From: JBKCUA01 sp046318675
GTDB lineage: Bacteria; Pseudomonadota; Alphaproteobacteria; JAJTHO01
Length of the DNA stretch: 37,327 nt
Assembly: GCA_046318675.1 (NCBI GenBank)
Contig: JBKCUA010000031.1
Coordinates: forward strand, 1 to 37,327
Reading direction: 5' to 3'
Positions within the stretch are counted from its first letter, which is position 1. The number at the start of each line of letters is the position of its first letter. Under the pieces are notes generated by a model, which saw nothing but the letters and a program-made list of their open reading frames with translations, had not been told where the DNA came from and ran no database searches. Below are positions 31,714 to 37,327 of this stretch, piece after piece. Made by a program: the position numbers and the translations under genes.

Positions 31714-33564
31714 ATGCTGGCTATATCCGATTTGACCTACCGCGTGGGGGGGCGCACGTTGCTGGAGAAGGCATCGCTGTCCATTGCCGCTAAGCAGCGA
31801 GTCGGTCTGGTGGGTCCCAACGGGGTGGGAAAATCAACGCTTTTCAAGATTATCACCGGGGAGCTTACCCCCGACAGCGGCGATATTAACCTGCTGAAGA
31901 ACACCACCATCGGCTGGGTGAAGCAGGATTTACCCGAAGACGATACGCCCCTGATTGATGTGGTGCTGGCCTCAGACACTGAGCGGGCCGCCCTGATGCG
32001 GGAGGCCGAAACCGCCCACGACCCCGAACGCCTGGGGGATATTTATACCCGCCTTGAGGAGATTAGTGCGTACGATGCCCCGGCGCGGGCGGCGACGATT
32101 TTGGCCGGGCTGGGGTTTAACGCCGAGGCGCAGCAGCGGCCGATTTCCGATTTTTCTGGCGGCTGGCGGATGCGGGTGGCGTTGGCGGCGACGCTGTTCT
32201 TACGCCCCAATTTGCTCATGCTGGATGAGCCGACGAACCACCTCGATTTTGAGGCGATGGTGTGGCTGGAAAACTACCTGATGCGGTTTACCGAAACCCT
32301 CATTATCATTAGCCACGACCGGGATATTCTCAATAAAACAGTAACGCATATCCTGCACATGGAGAACAAGAAGCTCAACGCCTACACCGGTAGCTATGAT
32401 GATTTTGAACGCCGCCGGGCGGAGAAGATGCTCAACCAGCAAGCCTTGCGGGAAAAACAACTGGCGCAAAAAGCCCATATGCAAAAATTTATCGATCGCT
32501 TCGGTGCCAGTGCCAGCAAGGCCAGCCAGGCGCAAAGCCGCCTGAAAGCCATTGCCAAAATGGATATTGTTGATGCCGTGATGGCTGATCGGGTGACGGC
32601 ATTTGTGTTCCCGGAACCGGCGGAGCTTAAATCGCCGCTGATCACCTTGGACGGTGTGGATGCGGGCTATGAGGCGGATAAGCCGGTGCTCAAAAACCTC
32701 AACCTGCGGATTGATATGGATGACCGGATTGCCTTGCTGGGGGCTAATGGCAACGGGAAGTCCACGTTGGTGAAGCTGCTCTCCGGTCGCCTGCCTGCTT
32801 TGGCCGGCGATGTGCATAAGTCGCAAAAGCTTAAAGTTGGGTATTTCGCCCAATTTCAAACCGATGAATTGGACGTGCGCCTGACGCCGTATCAGATCAT
32901 GCAGGAGGTTATGCGCGGCGTGGCCGAACCACGGGTGCGTGGTGCGCTGGGCAAGTTCGGCTTTGATAAGGATAAGGCAGACACCAAGGTGGGGGAGCTG
33001 TCTGGGGGCGAGAAAGCCCGGCTGCTCTTCTGCCTGATGAGTTTTGACGCTCCGCATATCATGCTTTTGGATGAGCCAACCAACCATTTGGACATGGACG
33101 CTCGGGAGGCATTAACTCAAGCTCTGAACAACTACACCGGCGCGGTTATATTGGTCAGCCACGATCCGCATCTGGTGGAGACAGTGGCCGATCGCCTGTG
33201 GCTGGTGGCCGATGGCACTTGCGTACCTTTTGAGGATGATTTGGAGGCCTACCGCAACCTTGTTATCCAGCAGCGCCGCCGGGAACGCGACACCAACCGC
33301 GTCGAGGCTCGCAGCAAAAAGGCCGATAAAAAGAAAGCCCCGGCCAAAAACCCTGCGGAAAAAGAAGTCGCCCGTCTGGAGGCGTTACTGGCGGATGTCA
33401 TTGCCCGCAAGAACGAGACGGAAAACGCCCTAGCCACGCATAGTGCTGAAGGCGATCCGCACCAGATCAAGGCACTGCATCAGGCCTATATCGCGCTGGA
33501 ACGTGAACAGGCGGCCACGGAACAGGCGTTGGAGCAAGCTATAGCACGGCTATACTCAATGTAA
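31714..33564 (+). CDS. ABC-F family ATPase (YheS-like)
   Basis: ABC-F proteins bind the ribosomal E site and have no membrane domain. The ATG at 31714 (MLAISDLTYRVGG) gives 616 residues; an earlier in-frame start (31654) adds 20 atypical residues. There are two nucleotide-binding domains: Walker A GPNGVGKST (34-42), signature FSGGWRMRVAL and Walker B LLMLDEPTNHLD in the first; GANGNGKST, LSGGEKARLLF and IMLLDEPTNHLD in the second. A linker (about 230-300) and a Lys-rich coiled coil at the C-terminus (about 535-616) complete it. The FSGGWRMR signature and length resemble E. coli YheS more than EttA. Confidence 0.93.
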   Translation: MLAISDLTYRVGGRTLLEKASLSIAAKQRVGLVGPNGVGKSTLFKIITGELTPDSGDINLLKNTTIGWVKQDLPEDDTPLIDVVLASDTERAALMREAETAHDPERLGDIYTRLEEISAYDAPARAATILAGLGFNAEAQQRPISDFSGGWRMRVALAATLFLRPNLLMLDEPTNHLDFEAMVWLENYLMRFTETLIIISHDRDILNKTVTHILHMENKKLNAYTGSYDDFERRRAEKMLNQQALREKQLAQKAHMQKFIDRFGASASKASQAQSRLKAIAKMDIVDAVMADRVTAFVFPEPAELKSPLITLDGVDAGYEADKPVLKNLNLRIDMDDRIALLGANGNGKSTLVKLLSGRLPALAGDVHKSQKLKVGYFAQFQTDELDVRLTPYQIMQEVMRGVAEPRVRGALGKFGFDKDKADTKVGELSGGEKARLLFCLMSFDAPHIMLLDEPTNHLDMDAREALTQALNNYTGAVILVSHDPHLVETVADRLWLVADGTCVPFEDDLEAYRNLVIQQRRRERDTNRVEARSKKADKKKAPAKNPAEKEVARLEALLADVIARKNETENALATHSAEGDPHQIKALHQAYIALEREQAATEQALEQAIARLYSM

Positions 33565-33619
33565 TGAAACGCCCTCTCCTTGGTGTTCCGCTGTAGGTTT
33601 TAACAAATTTTCCAGCGCG

Positions 33620-34981
33620 TTATTGTCGTTCGCTCTCTGCCAGAGCAGCCTTTAGGTCATTGAGTCGTACCTGGGTCGAAGGTTCGTCCTTCAGCAGTGG
33701 TTCCGCCCGGCGTAGAGCGGCGGCCAAGCTGCGGCGATCGCCTTGGCGTAAGGCGCGCTCAGCATCGCATAGGGCAGACCAACCAGGTTGACCCAAAGCC
33801 TCATGGGCTTTGGCCATGAGGCGCCAGGGTTCGCTGGTGTCTGGCTCACTGACGGTGACCGGGCGAAGGAGGGTGAGAACTTGGGGAGCATTCTTGCTGA
33901 TTGCCGCCTCATCAGCCAGCAAGGTTTTTGCCAGTGCTATCCGGATCATCGCCGAATCTGGGGCGCGGGCAAAGGCCGTTTGGTAATCGTCGAGTGCCCC
34001 GGAAACATTGCCGCTTTCTAACCGTAACTGACCCCTTGTATCGTACAGAAAAGCATCATGGGGAGAGGTCTTGATCAGCGAGGAAAAAGCCTCTTCCCCG
34101 GCTCTGCTGTCCCCAAGACGATAAAGGGCAATAGCTCTGGCATAGGCCAGAGTGGCGGGGCTATAATTTTCCTGTCCGGTACTGATGAGAGGGTTCAGGA
34201 CTTGCTGAGGATTGCCCAAAAAGCCCAAGAGCTTGCCCCGCATCCGTTCTTGCCGGGATTGCAGTTCGGCACTCACTCGGCGTCCTTTGAAGGGTGATTT
34301 TTCCTGCTGATTTGTCAAGAACTCCACCCGCTGATCGGTGAGGGGGTGACTTTGGATGTACGGGTCAATACTGGAGCGGTATATGCTGCTGCGCCCTAAG
34401 ATTTTCATAAATTCCAACAGCCCTTGCGGTGGAAGCTGGGCATTGGCCAAAAATTTAACCCCCGCTTGATCGGCGGAGGATTCCTGAGTCCGGCTATAGC
34501 GAAGCATAAGGCGTTGACCGATTTGACTGCTGCCACTGACTACTGCGGCAACACCTTGCCCGGAACCGGCAACGGCGGCCGCTGCTCCCCCCACAACCAT
34601 GGCGGCAATGGTTGCTGCGGAGAGATTGCTCATCTCCTCTTGTGCCCGTGCCAGATGACCACCGGCAACGTGCCCTAATTCGTGCGCCAAGACACCCATA
34701 ACTTGCTCTGGGGTTTCTGCACGTAATAACAGACCGCTATGAAAGAAAACATTTTGTCCGCCGGCAACAAACGCATTAAGACTGTCGTCTTGAATAAGGT
34801 ATAGGCGCACCGCCACAGGGTTTAGGCCTGCCGCTGCAAACAGGGGTTTTGAATAACGATTTAAGGTATCCTCAATCTCGGCGTCTCGTAAAAAGCTTAT
34901 CTTTCGGCCTTCTTGTGCGTGTAAACGCGCTGGAAAAATAACGCACATAAGTGCAATAAGGAATATCCTAAGATCGATCAT
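33620..34981 (-). CDS. Periplasmic M48 zinc protease with TPR repeats (BepA/YfgC-like)
   Basis: The 453-residue protein has a signal peptide (1-22, cleaved after HAQ/LHA). The M48 domain has the zinc motif HELGH (100-104) in GVLAHELGHVAGGHL, and the third ligand E167 with D171 in QESSADQAG. A TPR-rich C-terminal half (about 280-445) contains pairs such as ALDDYQTAFARAPDS. This layout is that of BepA, which degrades stalled LptD and assists the BAM machinery in outer membrane quality control. That fits an organism making LPS (HldD). Confidence 0.92.
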   Translation of the reverse strand: MIDLRIFLIALMCVIFPARLHAQEGRKISFLRDAEIEDTLNRYSKPLFAAAGLNPVAVRLYLIQDDSLNAFVAGGQNVFFHSGLLLRAETPEQVMGVLAHELGHVAGGHLARAQEEMSNLSAATIAAMVVGGAAAAVAGSGQGVAAVVSGSSQIGQRLMLRYSRTQESSADQAGVKFLANAQLPPQGLLEFMKILGRSSIYRSSIDPYIQSHPLTDQRVEFLTNQQEKSPFKGRRVSAELQSRQERMRGKLLGFLGNPQQVLNPLISTGQENYSPATLAYARAIALYRLGDSRAGEEAFSSLIKTSPHDAFLYDTRGQLRLESGNVSGALDDYQTAFARAPDSAMIRIALAKTLLADEAAISKNAPQVLTLLRPVTVSEPDTSEPWRLMAKAHEALGQPGWSALCDAERALRQGDRRSLAAALRRAEPLLKDEPSTQVRLNDLKAALAESERQ

Positions 34982-35028
34982 AGTGTAAGTATAGCATATC
35001 TTGGCCTATCTTGGCCATTTAAAGGGTA

Positions 35029-35174
35029 GGGCACCTCTATTAACCCCATTTCTAGGGCGATTGGCGTCGTCAGGTCTATGCTCGCAATCCGCACGTACGT
35101 TTGAGTATGCTTACGTTTGCTCGCACATCCCATCAGAGCCACTCATCCCTATAAATGGGTTAATAGAGGTGCCC
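35029..35174 (-). mobile_element. 146-bp MITE-like element, copy 2
   Basis: Reverse-orientation copy of the element at 26226-26371, same length, with intact terminal repeats GGGCACCTCTATTAACC / complement. No matching direct repeat is seen on the flanks (GGTA left, TTGT right), so the insertion is older, altered, or arose by another route. It lies between divergent bepA-like and ygfZ-like genes, so it could affect their promoters. Confidence 0.85.
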
Positions 35175-35263
35175 TTGTGTTTGAAAAGCAATTATACCTT
35201 AAGAACAAGATTTTAAAAAGTACGTAGCATCCGCTCTCGCTCTTATGCCATAATCCCCCCACA

Positions 35264-36034
35264 ATGCTTATCTACCCCCACACCCACCGCGTTGTGCTGC
35301 GTATTGCTGGCACTGATGCTGCGTCTTTTTTGCAAGGTCTTATTACTACCGATGCAGTGGGGTTGGCCGTGGGGGCGGCGGCGTATGGGGCATTGCTAAG
35401 CCCCCAAGGGCGTTTTTTGCATGACTTTTTTCTCTTTCGACCTGATGAGACAACATTTTTGGTGACCCCGGAAATGTCTCGGGCAGGAGAGTTTTTAACC
35501 TTGCTCAAACGCTACGTCCTGCGCGCCAAGGTGGCGTTAGCGTTGGTGCCGGAGCAGGCATTGTTTTCGGTGGATAATCCCATGCCCGGGACGGTGGTTG
35601 ATCCCCGCTGTGCTGCGCTGAGCTTTGTGGGTATTGGCACGCCACCCCAAGGGAACTTATGGGAAGACTATGAAACCCTGCGTCTGCGCTATGCCGTCCC
35701 GGACGGTAGCCGGGATATGCCGGTGGGCGAGGCTCTTATTCTGGAGTATGGTCTCGACACCCTTGGTGCGGTGGCTTGGACAAAAGGCTGTTATGTTGGT
35801 CAGGAAGTAACAGCCAGAATGCATTACAAATCTCAGAAAAAAAAGGCTTTTGTCCCGATTTTCCTAGAACAGGGGGCGTTCGCACCAGCGGGGGCATCCT
35901 TGATCCCCGCCGGGGTTATGGGAAGCCATCATCAGCAATGGGGGGCGGCACTACTGCCTGTTGATCAAACGGCAGCAGAATGGCCGGACGGCGGCAAAGC
36001 CCGTGTGGATAAATCGCTGTGGACAAGTCCTTGA
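35264..36034 (+). CDS. ygfZ: YgfZ/GcvT domain protein (Fe-S cluster assembly factor)
   Basis: YgfZ (related to mitochondrial Iba57) is a folate-dependent factor that supports maturation of certain Fe-S enzymes. The 256-residue protein has the GcvT-like N-terminal fold (LQGLITTDAV, about 23-32; LSPQGRFLHDFFLF, about 45-58) and the family signature KGCYVGQEVTARMHY (about 179-193) with the conserved cysteine. The C-terminal barrel is shorter than in E. coli. SdhB and the GrxD in this window could be functional partners by inference. It is followed by map after 32 nt. Confidence 0.9.
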   Translation: MLIYPHTHRVVLRIAGTDAASFLQGLITTDAVGLAVGAAAYGALLSPQGRFLHDFFLFRPDETTFLVTPEMSRAGEFLTLLKRYVLRAKVALALVPEQALFSVDNPMPGTVVDPRCAALSFVGIGTPPQGNLWEDYETLRLRYAVPDGSRDMPVGEALILEYGLDTLGAVAWTKGCYVGQEVTARMHYKSQKKKAFVPIFLEQGAFAPAGASLIPAGVMGSHHQQWGAALLPVDQTAAEWPDGGKARVDKSLWTSP

Positions 36035-36066
36035 CCAGTATCGGCTCATCCTGCAAGGATTAACCG

Positions 36067-36837
36067 ATGAGCAGAGCAGACAACGAAGGTATCACTATTC
36101 ACGGCGAAGAAGGCTTTTCCGGGATGCGAAAGGCTGGACGATTGGCAGCACAAACACTTGATTATATAACCCCTTTCGTGGTGCCGGGAGTGAGTACCGG
36201 GCATCTAGATCGCCTGTGCCATGATTTTATTGTCCAGCATGGGGCGATTCCCGCCCCATTGGGGTATCGCGGGTTTCCCAAGTCTATCTGTACTTCGATT
36301 AACCATGTAATTTGTCACGGGATTCCATCTGATGACAAGTTATTGAAAGACGGAGATATTATCAATATTGATGTGACCACGATTGTGGATGGTTGGCACG
36401 GGGATACCAGTCGGATGTTTTTGGTCGGCAAGAATGTCTCCCGTCTTGCCCAGCGGTTGGTGCAGGTGACGTATGAGTGCCTTATGCGGGCGATTGAGTT
36501 GGTGCGTCCCGGCGCGTATGTAGGTGATATTGGTGCAGTTATTCAAGAATATGCTGAAAAAGAAAGATTTTCTGTGGTGCGGGATTTTTGCGGTCATGGT
36601 CTGGGCAAGGTTTTTCATGCCCCCCCTAGCATTATGCATTATGGTAAGCGTGGTACGGGGGTTCAGTTGCAAGAAGGAATGTTTTTTACTATTGAACCGA
36701 TGATTAATGCGGGCAGTTACCATTCCACCGTGCTGGCCGATGGTTGGACAGCGGTGACCAAGGATCGCAAGTTGTCGGCGCAGTTTGAACACAGCCTCGG
36801 TGTCACGGCAACAGGGGCTGAGGTTTTCACTTTATAG
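36067..36837 (+). CDS. map: Methionine aminopeptidase, type I
   Basis: Map removes the initiator methionine after deformylation. The 256-residue protein has all pita-bread metal ligands: D102 (NIDVTTIVDGWHGD), D113, H177 (FCGHGLG), E210 (TIEPM) and E241 (FEHSLG), plus the conserved VICHGIPSD histidine (H84). An AAGGA site lies 10 nt before the ATG. The final codons and TAG stop (36835-36837) fall inside the left arm of a 55-bp palindromic repeat. Confidence 0.97.
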   Translation: MSRADNEGITIHGEEGFSGMRKAGRLAAQTLDYITPFVVPGVSTGHLDRLCHDFIVQHGAIPAPLGYRGFPKSICTSINHVICHGIPSDDKLLKDGDIINIDVTTIVDGWHGDTSRMFLVGKNVSRLAQRLVQVTYECLMRAIELVRPGAYVGDIGAVIQEYAEKERFSVVRDFCGHGLGKVFHAPPSIMHYGKRGTGVQLQEGMFFTIEPMINAGSYHSTVLADGWTAVTKDRKLSAQFEHSLGVTATGAEVFTL

Positions 36838-36887
36838 CGCGTTGCGTAATTAGCAGTAGACATTGATAAAGTCTTCAGCGCGCTATA
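36833..36887 (-). repeat. 55-bp palindromic repeat, copy 2 (overlaps map stop)
   Basis: Arms TATAGCGCG and CGCGCTATA at the ends match better than in copy 1 (26160-26213). The element begins inside the map Leu-TAG end, so it provides the stop codon of map. Alignment to the reverse complement of copy 1 needs one indel and a few substitutions. Confidence 0.75.
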
Positions 36888-36930
36888 AGTTATTTTTTCG
36901 GCTATTAGGCTGCGGCACTTTGTGCCGTGC

Positions 36931-36967
36931 GCTGGTTGCAAGTATACTTTATAATTATGCAACCAGC
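36931..36967. repeat. Inverted repeat with 10-bp perfect arms
   Basis: GCTGGTTGCA (36931-36940) and TGCAACCAGC (36958-36967) are separated by a 17-nt AT-rich spacer that includes TATAAT. A second hairpin, CGGCAC-ttt-GTGCCG, lies just before it at 36913-36927. No T run follows either one, so they are not typical intrinsic terminators. A binding site for a dimeric regulator or part of the repeat cluster are both possible. Confidence 0.6.
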
Positions 36968-37211
36968 TATAATTTCTTGTATAAATATTTAGTTTTAATA
37001 AAATCCAATATATCAGGCCAAGCCTTCCCCGCCGCATAAGAAGCGGGGGGACGGGGGGATCAGTGCCCGCGAGCAGCGATGGATCTGGGGTCCCGTTGTT
37101 TTGTTTGGTCCTGGTGTCCTGCTTGGGGGAAGCTCTTTGACGGCCTGCAATCACAAGGGGGAGAGATTTTCCTTCTCTCTCCCGACTCTTGCGTCGTACT
37201 TTCAAAAAACG

Positions 37212-37231
37212 CCTTCCGGGAAGGTCTTTTT
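37212..37231 (+). terminator. Possible Rho-independent terminator
   Basis: CCTTCC (37212-37217) and GGAAGG (37219-37224) form a compact stem followed by TCTTTTT. The loop is very tight (about 3 nt once the inner pair opens), and no + strand gene precedes it, so it is uncertain. Confidence 0.35.
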
Positions 37232-37327
37232 GGAAGCTGTCCGCCGCTGTTCTCGACTTTTCTTCCTTGGGTGTCTTGGTAGACAGATGAAAAGGAGAAG
37301 AGCGGTAGAGCCCTCGGTGCCTGGCCA

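Larger units (their letters stand above)
36838..37327. other. Gene-free end of window with palindromes
   Basis: No gene can be supported in these 490 nt. Contents: repeat copy 2 (to 36887), two hairpins (36913-36967), and a CCCCGC/GCGGGG hairpin with flanking G runs near 37027-37050. An 8-bp hairpin GGGAGAGA/TCTCTCCC (37159-37183) is followed by CCTTCC-G-GGAAGG and TCTTTTT (37212-37231). The last pair looks like an intrinsic terminator on + and could end an unrecognised transcript. A 162-aa minus-strand ORF here looks spurious. Confidence 0.45.

Noticed and set aside
32200..33087. 295-aa minus-strand ORF opposite the ABC-F gene
   Set aside because: The + frame carries both ATPase cassettes; the long antisense frame follows from its codon bias.
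36717..37205. 162-aa minus-strand ORF
   Set aside because: It overlaps the end of map, crosses the palindromic repeat and hairpins, and its translation is a mix of low-complexity and unrelated segments with no ribosome site. It looks like a chance open frame.
37315..37327. Possible start of a 5S rRNA (TGCCTGGCCA at the window end)
   Set aside because: Ten bases resemble 5S starts in some bacteria, but nothing upstream looks like a 23S 3' end and the rest is outside the window.

Overview
The window is a stretch of alphaproteobacterial chromosome, about half G+C by eye and densely packed with housekeeping genes. The taxonomic call rests on a GapR (DUF2312) nucleoid protein, a glycine-dependent 5-aminolevulinate synthase (the C4 haem route), an sdhC-D-A-B operon of alphaproteobacterial type, a DUF177/YceD protein of the alphaproteobacterial form, and a CGFS monothiol glutaredoxin. 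HldD implies a Gram-negative outer membrane with heptose-containing LPS. I cannot place the genus. No plasmid, phage or CRISPR locus is visible.

Layout. 1-1141: a terminator of an upstream + gene, then tRNA-Ser(GCU) and rpsD on the - strand behind two tandem sigma70-like promoters, then tRNA-Trp(CCA) on +. 1171-4176 (+): secE-hldD-mnmA, tightly packed, then msrB. 4200-8102 (-): sdhC-sdhD-sdhA-(unknown lipoprotein)-sdhB. 8230-10980 (+): mtnC-ftsQ-ftsA, with no ftsZ. 10977-12762 (-): gapR-yceD-alr with start/stop overlaps. 12887-17055 (+): hemA, an unknown secreted helical-repeat-like protein, xerD, def. 17130-20651 (+): pgk-yidC-engB. 20626-24907 (-): yajC-secD-secF-EEP family protein-tadA. 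25257-28613 (+): a small secreted basic protein, grxD, a decayed gene, two repeat families, eno, and an unknown 238-aa protein. 28800-30931 (-): xseA and an M23 peptidase. 31400-33564 (+): a small ORF and a YheS-like ABC-F ATPase. 33620-34981 (-): a BepA-like M48 protease. 35264-36837 (+): ygfZ-like and map. The last 490 bases are palindrome-rich and hold no gene I can support.

Co-transcribed genes commonly share start and stop codons (ATGA or GTGA), so translational coupling is the rule. Functional groupings are the respiratory complex II operon, membrane protein biogenesis (SecE, YidC, SecDF-YajC), division (FtsQ, FtsA, XerD), and translation or protein maturation (S4, MnmA, Def, Map, TadA, EngB). 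Several classic gene neighbourhoods are broken: secE is away from nusG, ftsQA away from ftsZ, yceD away from rpmF/plsX, and yidC away from rnpA.

The less ordinary content is a lipoprotein gene inside the sdh operon, two unrecognised proteins inside or beside essential operons, a 146-bp MITE-like element in two inverted copies, a separate 54-55-bp palindromic repeat in two copies (one supplying the stop codon of map), a Host_attach-like pseudogene broken at an A8 run, and a structured, terminator-ended intergenic transcript candidate. I see no clear new defence or metabolic system. The unknown proteins and the repeat pair are the best leads.
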